Assembly: GCF_037126465.1 (NCBI RefSeq)
Contig: NC_088203.1
Coordinates: 98,828,668 to 98,892,667 of the forward strand
Source of the DNA: Ornithodoros turicata
Lineage: Eukaryota > Arthropoda > Arachnida > Ixodida > Argasidae
Length of the DNA stretch: 64,000 nucleotides
Direction: 5' to 3'
Below, one piece after another: positions 24,201 to 39,200 of the stretch (the stretch's first letter is position 1; every line of letters begins with the position of its first letter). The notes below the pieces were generated by a model that did not search any database, had not been told where the DNA came from, and worked only from the letters and a program-made list of their open reading frames with translations. The translations under genes and the position numbers were made by a program.

Positions 24201-27200
24201 CGATGGGCGCGAGAGAGGCCACTGGAGTTCATCGGCAAGCGTCGACGCAACACTATGGTGAGCTCATCATAATAACAACACATCTTCGTCGGAATCATGA
24301 CCACCTCCACCTCCACCTCCACCACCACCATCGCTCCAAGAGTTTTTCACCGATGCAACTGGTGGATGTGGAGTTGCTGGTCAGCCGAAATCTGCCTTTT
24401 ACTTTTCCTGATAATGAAATCAAATCAAATCGTTCTTCTCTTTACCTTCCGCGCACGACTCAACCTTCTGCAAGGACTACACAGACGAGGGGGAAAGAAG
24501 GAGTGCATGAAAAAAGTATCTTACTTTTGTACGTGCAGAAGAGCACCGCCGCCCCTAAGAAAGCGCCCAAGTACTGAGCCACCATGTAATGCACCACTTT
24601 TTTCCACTGACATTTTCCGATGGTCGCCATGGCAATCGTAATGGAAGGGTTCAAGTGGGCTCCTGCAGCAAATAAGGAAGACACGAATAATATTTTGATT
24701 TTCCTGGACAAAATGAAGCAAACGGACACGGTTCTGAGAGAACGTAAAGCTATCTCAAAGGAACAAGTGAAAGAAAGGCTTACCTGAAGCCCCACCTGCG
24801 ACCAGTACAGCGAGTGCTAGTGCCAACCCCCAACCCCAGAAGCCGACTGCGTAGCCAATGTTTCCAGTCTTGTCGAATTTCAATGCCGCCAAAACGCCGG
24901 TGCCAAACAACTGCAAGAACACAATGTTGTCATCAACCACAGTAAGCAGCACAAACACATAAATTCACTCACATTGGAAGACTCAATCAACGAGAACCAT
25001 AATTTAATAAACAAATATTTTAAGCGTTAAATTCACGCATCTATGGTAGCCAAGCAGAAATTTACCGCTGTATCGATGCCCCCAAGGATTATAAAACCAC
25101 TCCTCAAGGAAATAAACTTTTCTCGCTTTTTTTTTTTCAACTAGACTAGTGTATAGACCTCCATCCGAGAAACGTCATCATGACGTTGGTAGGCAGACTG
25201 AAACCGAAACAAGTCGGAAGGGAAGGGCTGGATTCCACGAATGGGCACTTGTTAGCGTCCCTTTCAGGGTCCATCGTAATCCCCTCAACACCGTGGCTTT
25301 TGGACGCGACCTTTTTCGCCCCTAACTTTGAGCGTAGTTCAAGTCTACCAAAAAGGTGGCGCTGTCGAACACGATGACGTCATTTGTTTACAAACAGAGA
25401 GAGATCTATCTGACGTAGATGCATATCCCTGAGTTTATGGGTTAAATACAAGAAGAACAAGAAAACTGCGTTGCACGTTTCGTTTGTCTTGACCCCTTGC
25501 CTTGGGCCCAAGCTCAGGGATATGCTGTCTACGTCATCCTGTCTGCTTGCAAAGTCCCTTTACGTTCAACGCAACATTTTTGGTTGGAGAAATGGGAAAA
25601 TGTTGGCTAAACTAAGAAAAAGCAGGAAAGTCGAATGCTGAGATTTTCCAAGTACTTCAAGTGAAGTGCATCGTGCTCTAGAACGTTAGCTGTCTGGATT
25701 AGTTGTCTAGATTAGGATTCTGATACGGAAACAATATGATTGCTTTATAACCCAACAGCATCCTCATCAGAATTTGTTGTTGTTGTTTTACGATTGCAGC
25801 GAATCGAGACAGATATTCAGCGGAGGCGTGCCAACGACCTCGGCGCTGCGACGGCAATGTAGCACACTTCATCCTAGTGCCAGCGTGTCTTAAGGGAAAT
25901 CACCTTCAAAGACACCACACGTGCACGACGAGACAACAGCCTCGTATTTACGTAACACTCGTTAGAGCCGTAAGGTACATCCCGAGGGTGGGCTGCCCTT
26001 GAGAAATGCACGAAAACGGTGCACGGTAATCAGAGAAAGGGAGCGGACGACTTGAAAAATGAATCTCCGGCTGCAGGTCGCCCGAGCAGTTCATTCAGAG
26101 AGCGGCACGTACTGCGAAATTGAATATTCAAGCGCGCTCTTTTTGTCGTGTTGTTGAACGAGAGTGAGTATTACAAGGTGTTCCTGTGAAGGGTCCGTTG
26201 CGTGACGTCAGTGCTGCTGAAGGGGGCAAAATGGGGGGAGGCCTGTCACTTCCACCGTGCTTGCATGAACGGATGAGGTCAAAATAATTCGCAGAAGAAG
26301 AGTGTACGCGTTCTCTTTTTCTTCTTCTTCTTCTTGATCCCATGTTCTCACCCATTTCTCGTCTCACTTTCTAGTTTCTGCTGAAACAGTGCGAAGGGTG
26401 TTGTGAATGCGAGGAAAATTTGAGGAGACCTCGTCCGTAGAGCAACAAACAGGGACACAAGGAGGGACACGGAGCACATGCGCTTGTGCTCCGTGTTACT
26501 CCCTGACCCTGTGTCCCTGTTTCGAATCGGCGCTTTCTGTAAGGTGTCATGCGGAGCACAAAGAGGCCCAATTTTGTACACTGTAGCGTTTGCGGTTCAG
26601 TCCAGTCTATCTGCATTTCTTTCTTTTTCTTTTTTCAATGTTGAATATTGCACATAAATATTTTTCGGAATTCTAATTAGACTTTTCGTTGATAAACATG
26701 TGTGTTGCAAAAAAAACAAAAACTGTTCGATTTTTTGTATTGCAATCACGAATTCACATGTACAAACAAATGTGGCAGCAGAGGTTCGCTACGTTGGAAG
26801 GCACGTTAATCGATTTGAAGCTAACCCTGAACCAGCTCGCGTGACTGAGTGGTTAACGTGCTGGCCATGTCACGTCGAGACTGGGAGGTACCCGGGTTCG
26901 AATCCCGAGGCCGGCTGCGCTGTCTGGGGTTTCTTCTGGGTTTCCCTCAGACAGTGTCAGACATATGTCGGCACAGTTCCCTTAGAAGTCGGCCCAGGAC
27001 GCACATTGCCCCAGAGCCTTAGTCGTGACGTTGCGCACCTCTGCGGGGTCGACATCGGCGATCTCTTTCATTAGCACCACCACTAGCGCTGCAGTCTTCC
27101 GACATAACTGATATCGACGGAGCTGAAACCAACGCTTTTGTGTGGACATACGACATTGCATTTTCAAGGCTTGTTCTAGAAATCGCGCTCAGCATGAAAA

Positions 27201-30200
27201 ATAGCTTGTTTCACCGCAATCAATTTATCACTTCATCTAACGATTCCATTTAATTGATGACTCTCGACACCAAGCCCCACGCGTTCTGACCAACATACAA
27301 AGGAAGCAACGAGCTAGCCTTCTTTTTTTTTTTTTTTTTTAGAAGGCTTATTAATCGTCTTGTTCAAACAAGATTTGCTTCGTCCAATTATTATTGAGGA
27401 ACGCGGCAGACACCCAATTAATGAAGCCATCTACATTTCCATTATACAGTTCGCCGCAATTGTTAGAGAGGAGAAAATGAAAACACACTGCATTCAATAA
27501 CACAGCTCCCAATCGTCGTCACGCAGTTCAAATCAGGTCCGATTACCGGCTCGGTGACCCGCTTTTAACTCGAATCACGGCGAAGATGAAAATAAAATGA
27601 GTCAGGGCAAAGCTGCGCCAGGCACGAACCAACGTAATTAAGAAGCATCGCCGTGAGGGGAGACCATTATTCTAAGATGCACGCATTTATAAATGCACGC
27701 GTAGACGTAATCGAGATAACCAATTATTCGAGACGACCGCACGCACTGAAACAGATAGCGATGTATATAGTTGGACTGTACGGTTATTGCTATTATGCAT
27801 TATATAGGCGAGTTTCAAGGTGGTTTATGCACGTGTTGGTATCGCGTGAGCGCGAGATCTTGCATCACGGAATGCATGCAATCGATTGATTGATTGATCG
27901 ATCGATTTGTAAAAGGAAAAAAAAAAGAGATGTTAGTCTCGAGCCACTCGGGACCGGCTACTCCAGGACGCGTTATTCAGAAAAGAAAGGGAAACTACAC
28001 AAATATATACACTTTGAAACGGAATGGAAACGGAATGGATGAAAACATCACCACAAACCACGTGCGAAATCTCAATGCACAAAAAACAAACAGCGTCACA
28101 ATGTGTCAAAGAGGTCCGTCGAGACGAGAAATTGCACAAGGGCGCACATGGCAGGTATGAGCTGATTTGCGGGCCAGCACCCAAGAACCTTTTCGGTGGA
28201 GTATGGCAGATTATCCAGGCGGGTCAGCGATGACACAAGGGTACAACGGTGTGCACTGTACCTCGGGCAGTCTTGGAGTATATGATCGACGTCCTCAACT
28301 ACATCACACAGACCGCAGTTGGGGGATGGGACCATGCCGAGCTTAAACAAAAGTCGTCCACTGTATGGCACGTTGAGGCGAAGCCCGTAGATGAGCGACG
28401 TGATGTGTCGAGGAAGCACTAACGGCATATAAAAACGGAGATCTGGGTCTACCTCGCGCAGGAACGACGTAGAAGGGACACTTCTTCGCCAGTGTTCACT
28501 GCACCTACGTCTCATAAGGGTACCAATTGGTTGCTTCGCGTCCGCTTGGGTGAAATACGTAGGGTGCGTCGGTACGCCACGTGCCACATGAGCCCGTCTC
28601 GCAAGTAGGTCGGCATGCAATCGACCACCGCACCTTTACCATAGAAAAGGTGCTGGGCCTATGGCCCATGGCCCAGTAGCGTTCATATGCTCCAAGGTAT
28701 CCTTCACCTTTGGGATTTCCTGTCATCAACAGGCCTCTCCACCCTGCTTTGATCACCTGAATCCTCATCTCCATCATCTCTCACTGTCTACGAATGGCAC
28801 TGGGGCAGCGCTCAGCCTGCTGGGGAGAGATGCTGCGGAGATGGGGATCATCTCCGCGTGATCATCACCCCACCGCGCGTGAATCGGAGTGGTCTAACTG
28901 AAATGAAGGCACGGGTAGTAAATGTAGCTAAAATAATCGAAATGTGTACTTGACTCAGAGACATGGTATGGATGAAATCACTCAGCATCTGAAGATGAAT
29001 ATAAGATCGTTTTTCTTTATTTTCTGCCCTTCGTCTTCTTCTTTTTCTTTGTTTTCTACATGCTCTGTCGTTATCAAACACGGAACCGTGCCAGGTTATT
29101 AGGGAATGGACCCCAAGTTATTAGATTGCGAAACGAAACGTAACGCAATGCTCCTCTGGACGACAACAAGCACAAACAATCTGGATAAAAAACCTAATTT
29201 TTCCCGTCTACCTGTCCTCCACTTGACAAGCATTGATTTCTGCTTCTTCTTCTCTTTTTTTTTTCTTTTTTTACATTTCCCATGAACCTGTAATGTGTCC
29301 CTGCCTAGGAGGGAATGTGGTCTTTTGCAAGATCACATGACGTAAACTTCTTCGGTGCCTTCGAGCGAATCCGTCTGCTTATTAGATCGCATATGGAACG
29401 AATGTATACGTACCTGCGTGTGCGTGTGTGCTGCGGTGTATGTGTGATGTATAGAGATGCTGCAGAGATGGGGATCAGCCCCACCTCATCATCGTATCTT
29501 TATGTGTGTGTGTGTGTGTCTGTGTGTGTGTGTTGGTATCGTGGTAACAAGAGGTGATAGTGCGCGGTTCGTCTTGTTCGAATGTTTAGGCGTAGTGGGT
29601 TGAGCTACATGGGTGAACAGTGTTATGTTGGTTAGCTGCGGGGCACTCATGAAAAATTATATACTGTGATTTTATAAAGAATCTCCAACGCATACGAGCT
29701 CCAGTAGCCGCGGAAGTCAACGTTGTACGATAGAAAAATTGTACCTGATTGCATGGACTGAAACTAAAATGGAGATAGGGCTCAACCAGTGCGGAACCGT
29801 CGACTCCAACCTTTAAAGCTGATTGCGGATCGACCGCCAGGTGTCAGGGTGGGGAAGATTTAATAATGGAATGACAAGGAAGAAAGAAAGTAAAATAAAA
29901 ACATAAAATACACGATAGATAGATTGATTGATGGGTAAAAGAAAAAAAAATGGAAGTGTTAGTGTCCCAAACTACTCGGGGCTGGCTAAAAGACACGAGA
30001 GACTTTTGTGTCAATAGGTTAATACACCACTGTCCCAGCAACCCGTCCGAGCACGTGTCTCATACCGCATGCCTGGATCAGGCACTTCTCTATACTGGAC
30101 AACTATCAAGCACTTTTAGTTCACCGACCACAACTCCTTCGTCGCGACTCTGAAGCTTCTGAACAGTCCTGAAACCTAATCAGAAATAAAGAGAATAATA

Positions 30201-33200
30201 CTGTCACATCGAAGTTCCAGGAACTCAAGCAAAATTGAAAGCTACCTAGAGGTATGGGGGCGATCGAGCATGGCATATCAGTCGAGCTTTTTTTAATGAC
30301 GTCTGATTACAGAGACCATGAACGGGAGAAAAAACTGGCTTATTTTTTCCTAGAGACCTAACATTGAAATGGGATGACGTCAGACGAACATTCCAGCATG
30401 TACCTCTTTACACTCTGCATTCTCTAGTCATTTCCTACGACAATGCATCGGGTATTCCCTCTACTCCCTCTACCGCTCTCACGAAGAGTCATCGTAAAAT
30501 TATGGAAGGCACGCGATTGGACCGTGAGCACTGGGTCCATCTCATATGCAGCCAGTGCACGAAACCACTTCCGCTCTTATTTTCCACACGAACGACCAGA
30601 GACACTTCCATGTGCGGTGCCATTCCTTCTTTTGTCCTTCCCAGCGTCCCTTGTCTGGCGTTCAAGGGCGTCTTTTAATTAACTTTCACTTATAGCACTC
30701 CTTGCGAAATACCTGCTGGGAAAGTGATAAAAATGGCAAGGTTGCCGTCGTCAAGTAAGATGTCACTCTTCCGATTTTCGCTTCGTGTGTCAGGTTTCGA
30801 CGTCGGACTGACTTTGAAAAGCCCTTGAAGACCCAACTATGTCCTTCTGCTGTTCTTAATTTAGACAGTATACAGTTACATGAGCGAAGACCACTAAGTA
30901 GACGCGAGCACGAGGAACAAGTAGACGGGACAACCCCCGTCAACGAGTCAACATTACTTTTACCCCCGTTACACGAACAGGCTTCAATGGTCATTTAAAC
31001 CAATGGCCATTGAACATGAGCGTGGCGCCACCAAGCGTATGATTGAGATATAAAAACTATTAAGAGCGTCTATAACCTGTCAACTTCTCAAAGAGAATTG
31101 GATCCAATGGTTCCCCACAGGTCACACTACAGGGCACGTGATTTTGGATAGGGAGAGGATTGATTGGTTGATTTGTGAAAGGAGAACAAGGGAAATGCAG
31201 TGATCCGGTGAAAGCAGATTGAAGCAGAAGCCTCAAAGGTCGGTAGTCGCCGATATTTCGAACATAGACTGTCCTTTTAATGGGCTTCTTCTACCCTGTA
31301 TACACAGTCTTGTGTTCGAAATATTTCAGCGACTGGCTTCTGTTTAAGTTTTGTGGCACGTGAAAGGGAGCCATCCTGTCAGCAGCATTCCACTGTGCAG
31401 ACACGCACGACAACCTATAAGCCTACAGGTAGAAATGTTTGTGTCACTTCCATGTGGTATGTGTGCGTTACAAAATCAGCAACGTCTTTCATTTCATGCT
31501 ACGACTCTGTAATCGATCAGAAGAAAGACAAGTTCGCTATAACGGACTTAATATTGGGGAGTCAGCAAGAACGATGGTTTATAAAACTTTCAAAATGCAA
31601 TATGTATTAGCCAGTGTGCAACCAGTGCTCCCCCAGCATCATCATCATCATCGTCATCATCACCACCACCACCACCACCACCATCATCATCATCATCCCC
31701 TCATCCGTTCCCCATGTGCAATAGGGCAGGTGAATCGCGGTGATCGCAGATGAACAGTGGCAGTAAATCGCCCACCTCATCATCATCCAATGTATGTGTG
31801 TGTGTGTGCAACCAGTGATGTGCTGCACATGACTGTTCGCGGTCATGTTTCATTCCCCGCATCACCACCAGCAATGGGGTACAGTATCGCCACTGGCGAT
31901 GAAACTCCCCAGTCATCATCTTGTAATAACGTTGTTGTTGTTGTTGTTGTTGTCACATTTCTCATTTCTTATCATGTCTTTCACTCACTGAAAGTCCACA
32001 GACTTCCTCATAACAGCATTAGGTGTTGCCCTATATACCTAGATCAATGTCGCAATGGCCCTGTGTGGAAATCGATAAGATATACTGTAGCACGATCAGG
32101 CACACTTGAGTTGTTTTGCTCAAACCGTAACATTATCTCGTTGCTACGGCCCTGCAGCCGAACTTACGCAAACGACACCCCACGTGACTACAGATTATTG
32201 TGCCATACCCAAGTCGTGCAGGTGCTCTATTAACAGACTTTATCGGATCTAAAAATAAACCAGGCTTATTTGGATATAGTAACACGTTTCTCAGCCAAAT
32301 GAGATGCATCAAATAGAAACAATAAACGATATAGATTAAGATATAAGCATGCCGAAGACTCGTCAGATTGAATTGAATAGAATGGACCAGATTTTGCTTC
32401 ATTCGTTTCGTCGCGTTATTCGTTCCGCGTTATTAACGTTAAAACTGACTAGCAAATCCCACCCAGCGGCATAAAACAAAGAATAGCAAGAGCCGAATCT
32501 CTTCGTTGCTTTGCTACGGCGCACGTGGCAGCACACGCTTTTGACCAACTCAACACTTTAATCACACCTCACTCCATCATTTCAAAGCCTTTGTTTCCGC
32601 AACCAATTAGTTCTGGAGTGCCATACGCAATCGTGCTCTTACTGGCTTTCGCTGTCACCCTAACACGCAAACCGACTCACTGACAGGACACAGTTTGTAT
32701 GTTATTTATTAGCTCCGTTTACACGGAGGCAACAAAAGCGTATCGTATGAACTTATCGCAACAACTCCTGTCGGACAGGTCCACATCAACCAATCAGCCG
32801 GTCGTACTAGGCGCGAGGAGGTGCGATAACTTGATACGATACGCTTCTGTCGCATACATGTAAACGCGGCTATTTACTGTATGGTACGGGGGGGGGGGGG
32901 GGGACATACTTATTAGAACAAATGGGGGAAAAGGGGGGAAAGGTCAGCCAAACGGGACGCCGGCTTGCTATTCCACAAATAAAAATAAAAATGAATAAAA
33001 ATAAATATGGCACAGCTGTATGGCTTGTGCTCTTGGTTGCTCTTTGCTTTCGGTTAGGATTATCTTCTTTTATCAGTATGACTGATCTGTTCCTTTTCCT
33101 TTGTTCTTCTTCTTTTTTTTTCTTTTTTTTTGCTGCTGTGTAACCTCAACCCTCGCTTTCTTCCTCTTGTATGTTTCATGGATTTACCGAATTATCCTCA

Positions 33201-36200
33201 CAAGACATATGCAATGTTCTTGTATACTCTTCTTTGCCCTTGGGCTGTTCCGACAGGACTTGCCCTCTCAGTCCTACTTCCCGTGTAATTTAAGCGTGTA
33301 ATCTTAAACAATAAAAGAAAGGGAAAGCAATGATGCCCGTAGCATTTAATTTTAGACGCGTGGAGTACATGAGGGTGCCTCTTCCTGAACATGGCCAGTG
33401 GGCCGTGTCCTTTATTGTCAAGAACGACGCGTCGGACTGCCCCAGGCACCGAGGTGACCATGAATTCGGTCAAGCCACAGTGCGTCTCGACTGGCATGCA
33501 AATGACGGTAATGTGGAGAGTGGGAAAAAAGAGAAACAGCGCGTGTGATTAGATGAGGTCTTTGCTGTCTACGTTTCCGAAATGAATGTCTCGCTTCTCT
33601 CCAGTAAAGTTGGTCACAGATGCGAGTTCGGGCGTTGTGTTTGGCGTTGCTTAAATATATAGCTTTTACATGACTACATCAATTTCTTTTGACGACGAGG
33701 TGTGTATAAGAGGAGATTCTCATGCAAGGGGGAGCCAAAAAAAAAAAAACTACGACGGGCGGAGCTTCCATTTCATCAAATGAGCTCAAGTGTCCACATG
33801 CTTAGGTTTCCTTTCCTCAGTCCCTTGGGGCCAACAGTATGTCTGATACTAATATGTATGATTGAAACTAATAAATCAGTTATGGTGTTGTCGGACACGT
33901 CTTCATATTGAGCCCCTTGGTAATTATTCTTATATCTCGATATCAGGAGATATAAAGTTACGTTTGTTATGGTATGATTGGAGTTTTAGAGGAGTATCGA
34001 CAACAAAGGAGATACAAAGTACATACCTGCATTACGAAGGACACTAACGCTGCAAAACCGGGGGGGGGGGGTATGTTTATTCAAAAAGAAAGGGAGGGCA
34101 GTAGTTTCCAATTGGTCAACAAATGTCCAGGAAATGTCAGTGATTCTTTTATATTCATTTAACCTTAGCGCCCGGTGTACTTTTCGCAGAAACCGGTTAA
34201 TTGCCAGATCGAAAAAATATTAGATACCTATAAACACATTGTACGAGACTATATTAACATTATTTATAATCCTTGGTCATCACCCTGCCTATTTACTCAC
34301 GCAGGAAGGGCTATGCACAAAATAGAGTGCCTGTCTACAGTTCAAATGCAAAACATGTCGGAGCAACACGCTCTACATCTCTTGCATCTTGTCCAAATAC
34401 GATATTTTGCAATTTTTGTGCTTATGATAACATAAATGCTCCGTTTTTGTTTGTTTTTTCTGTTTCTGTTGACTTTTTGTCCTGTAGTGTGCAGCCACCT
34501 GCAGGCATCTAAATTTTTCTATGGACACCTTAACTCGCTGCCGCTTCATTTCTGTATCAGAAATGCGGTGGGGCACTTCACAACAGCGGTGAAACACCCA
34601 TGTCATCAAATCTTTGTTGTCGCCACTGTTGTTCAAAGAGGCAAGCCACAACATATTAGAGTAAACAGAGTGACTTAGAGTTGTCCAGAAAACACACAAC
34701 TGTAGTGGTGCTCCTGTTATAGTGAAAATTTCACCCTAACATGCGAGCTGTATTTTTCCTCCAGTGAAAGCAACCTGTGGTGCGGCGGGTTTGTCAAGTG
34801 CACTCACAACCTACGCAGCAGTAGCAGAACAGGGACGTGCTGCGCCACAGTTCTACAAACGCTGCCTACAATATTTGCGTACTACTAACCATGACAAGAA
34901 AGCCAATTAGGTGGCGAAACTCTCGACGACCGAAGGTCGCCGAGAAGGAGGTATCGGTCGCCTTTGCGCTGAACCAAGCCCCAAAACGTGCGAAAGTGTT
35001 GGGACACTGATATCATTTGGCAGTCGGTATCGATGTTGTCGCGGTCCGGAAACGTTTTAAATGATGTAATACTCCCACATGAAGGTGCGTTTGGGAAAAG
35101 TATCCTGTCGAACCACCACGCAGTGACATGCAGCAGTGCTCCAGGACACCGTGTACCGTATAGCAGTGTTTCCCAAACTTTTGGCAGTGACGGACCCCCG
35201 GAAGCGATGAGAACCAATTCACGGACCCCCCCCCCCCCCCCACACACACACACACAACGTCACAGCCAGTGCATAACCAGCAACCTCGTCAGCTGCTGCG
35301 CGCTTTCGATACAGCTTCAGAAACGATTCCGGGCTGGTTTCTTCTTCTTGTTTGTATGTGTATGACGCGGACAAACACGCATTGCAGGACTTTTCTAGCA
35401 GAAATTAGAAGCTAGCCGTTGAAGCATGCTTGTAGCAATTTTGGAAGTTCTAGGTGTTTGGAAATCGGGCAGTATGTACGAGCGCGTGTTTGTGGGGACG
35501 AAAATCCTCGCTGAATGTGAGAGACGGTCGGGGACCCCCACGTACACTCTCGCGGACCCCCAGGGGTCCGCGGACCACACTTTGGGAAACACTGCTGTAT
35601 AGTATTCGCGGGTGGTTTCTTGCCAATGGACCTCTACCCGAGAACCGTCATCCTGACGTTGGTAGACAGACTGAAACCGAAACAAATCGGAAGGGGAGGG
35701 CTGGGTTCCACGAATGGGCGCTTCTTGCTGCCTCCTAGTGAAAAAAAAAAGTAGGACCGAGGTTCGCGTCCCTTTCAGGGACCATCATATTCCCCTCAAG
35801 ACCGTGGCTTTCGGACGCGACCTTGTTCGCTCCTAGCTTCGAGCGTACTTCAAATCTACCAAATTGGTGGCGCTGTCGAACACCATCACGTCATTTGTTT
35901 ACAAACAGGGAGAGGTCTATTGCGCACAGCTTGCATTAGCTTGTTGTGCCTTGGTTCGCAAGAGTGTTTACAACGTTAGCATCGGTGAAGCAAGAAAAGT
36001 TGGAGCAAAATTTAGGTAGTAAACATGAATGATAACAAGCCATGTTGAGCAATCCAATTATGTATGTGAGTGTGGCAGGCACGAGGTCCCCTGCAACGTG
36101 CCCCGGCCAATACCTCAGAAGCAGAGTGGAAGGCATTGCTCACCTCTGCGGCTATATTGTAGCATGCTATATTAATAAATCAATAATATTTGCATAAATA

Positions 36201-39200
36201 AATTCGTCGAGCTAATAGTGGGCCGCATCACACCTCCTCCTGCCTTCAACAGAAGGCAGCACAATACTGCCTAATGTTGGTTCTCCGTCAAGAACGACGA
36301 TCTAGCAGCGTCATCACCACTTCCCCGCCAACATTGAAAGCGCTATGTTTCCTCACCACTACTCGATGTAGTGTTGCATTTGACCACAGAGCACGGTGCG
36401 TGTTTGGTATGCGAGGGGTCTGTTTCAATATGTATAATAGAATATCAATAGCGAGAACAAATAAAGGGCGACAATCACGTCGAACACATCTGGATGCTGG
36501 AATTGCTGAAAGAAGCGTGCACGATATTATCCGGACAATGACGCTGTATATCCAGGGAACCGCGCACCCGAAGCGCAATCAAGCTGCGATGCGGTCGAAA
36601 GCTCCTGACTCAGTTAAGCCGCACGATACGCAGCAATCAGGTGCACGATCCGGAACCTTTTCATAAGCGAGACAACATGTCAGGTGTGGCTCGCTCTATA
36701 GAACCTGCCATCAGAAGGTCAAGGCTGTGCTCTGGATTGTTTCGGGAGAAGTCAACGCCAAGTCCTTACAACAGCTGTTCAAGACACTATATAGCGCCGA
36801 GTTTTATTGCCACACACACAGCCTATACTACTTGTGCAGACTTGTAAGCATATGCTATATTCTCCTGTACGTGGCTCTCAAAAGGATTCTGCTATACATT
36901 CTTACGAAACGGAAACACAGTTGGATGACCCGCTTCATGCATGTTCCTTGAAATCGCAGCTGTCAACACACACACACACATAGAGATACGATGATGAGAC
37001 GGGGCTGATGCCGGCCAGCAGGCCTAGTCACGATCTGCCTGCGAGTCGTCTAAATCATGAGATTGAAGCTCGCTTCTTTCAGTAAGGCAACCCTGGTTTA
37101 GGGGCTTAAAAAAGAGTCACTTTATTGGGCATGCATGGTTGTCACTCCGGCGTCCCCTTTACGTGGGACAATCCAACATATATTTCTCGAAACACCGACT
37201 TGTACACCATCCAGCAATTGAAATCGTCATCTTTTGCGCAATAATGAGGTCCATGCAATACGTGTGTTAATAAATTGTTGGTTTCACGTTCATACGGCGT
37301 GCAAAGACATTGACAAGTCAGATACTAAGAGCCTTCCCACATACACTCTTAAAAATGAACTTCACCGCATAGCACGCTCCTAGCCAACCATAACCTCGAA
37401 TGATAACGTTATCTGCCTTGATTATTTGAAAACGGGAGGCGTACGCCTTTTAGTGTGACACTTATGCTGTTCATAATTGTCACAGAAAAGGCTAACGCCT
37501 CCCGTTTTCAACCAATCAGGACAGACAACGATATCATTCGCAATGATGGTTTGTTAGGAGCGTGCTATGCAGTGAAGTTCATTTTTAAAAATGTATGTGG
37601 GAAGGCTCTTAGTATCTGACTTGCCAATGTCTTTGCACGCCGTATGAACATGAAACCAACAATTCATTTTTAAGAGTGTAGATACCTGAAGTGTGGCACA
37701 GCGTGCATTGCGTCATTATGCGCAATGCAAAACGATAGGTTAATTGTGTTGAGAGGTCACTGAATGTTATGTTGGCGAGTTTAGTACCAGCACCGTGTCA
37801 AAGTAGATTAGCCCGTACACAGTAAGTAAAATCGATCAAGGAAAAATTGCAAAGATAACGCTACACAGCCTGTCGTACCTATTCTTAGGTTAAATTTTTT
37901 CACGTTGCCACGGGGAATTATATAGCATGACGTGCTGCGTTCCTTCAACACGATGTAACTTGTTCAGGCAAGTGCATCGTATCACGCTAAAACTGAATTC
38001 AACGTTTAGATTAAAGGGCAACGCATTCAGTTTTCGTATTGTTACATCTTGATCAAACCGGCTCAGCTATACACGGAAGAACGTTTCATGTGTGCCAGCG
38101 GACAAACAGCGGCCGCAGCTGCTTTCTTCCCGGGCTAGGCATTACAAAGGCTAACATGGAGTATTTTGTTGCTTTCCACAACATATCTAATCAAGAGCCC
38201 GGCGCCTGCGGAACTGTCTCACATCTGTTAACCAAGAGCGAAAGCAGTGTGCTCTCCTGTTGCACAGCTGTGTTTGAAATAACCTTAAACAAGAGGCAAC
38301 GCGGAGTTTTCTAGGATGTTACGTGTTCTTTTCTTCTTCTTCTGCTTGTGCTTGTGCTTCTTCTTCTTCCTCTTCTTCTTCTTTTTGTGTCTGTTTTGTG
38401 CGATTCTAGCGCGTTTTCCCGCATCCGGCTTCGCAGTTAGCATCGCCTGTTTTTGTCCGGAGTCGGAGCTTCCGTGTTCCTGAAGCCACCCAGCAGAAAA
38501 TCGTAGCATTCGATGGCCCGTCACGAAATTGCTTGTTCTCCGTAGAACACCTCAGTGTCCGTGGACCGCGCTCAAAATATTTCTATATGCGGCAGTCTCT
38601 CACACGGTGCACATTGTGCACGAATCCCCACGTATCCCCCCCTCCCCCCCCAGTGCACATTGTACCTCGACCGTTGAGTTTTGTTCAGTTGATACAAAGC
38701 AAACGCGGAACGTTTGTTATATACGTCAGAGATAACAAACCGCGCGGGCATATAGTATATGCGATGCAGTCAGTATAGTCCAGTATACGCTGTTCATGAA
38801 ATGAGCGCATGTCCTCACAACAGCGATATCTGTCTTTTCTACATAATATAGCGGAGCTGCGTCGGAATTGCGGTGTTGCTCGCTCGTTAGCACGAAGTAA
38901 ATCTTCGTTATAGCAAAATCGCTTTTTTAGAATTATCGCTTTATGCGAAATCGTCTCAAGTTGTCCTGACCGATAAGCACGGCCCTGTCGAACACGATGA
39001 TTCGAAGTGTCCTGTCAGCCGAACCCGCTTAGTGCGAAAGACGAGTTTGCAAGAGCCCGCTTACAGCTCTCTCTCTCTCCCTCTCTTTGTCCATATGAAT
39101 TCAAAGACTGCAAAAGTATTCACCGGAAGGGTTTCTTTAATTGCTTCAATACTTTCTTAGGCCTCCGGCATGTTTCAGCGCCATTGCCACTGTTTTTGTA

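Noticed and set aside
24122..24641. Thr/His-rich proteins antisense to aquaporin exon 3
   Set aside because: They come from trinucleotide low-complexity DNA and the antisense of a real exon.
26834..26915. Functional tRNA-Ser gene
   Set aside because: Stems are incomplete, and it continues into a SINE body shared with 53053-53300.
31439..31753. Histidine-rich protein
   Set aside because: The histidine run is the (CAT/CAC)n microsatellite translated.
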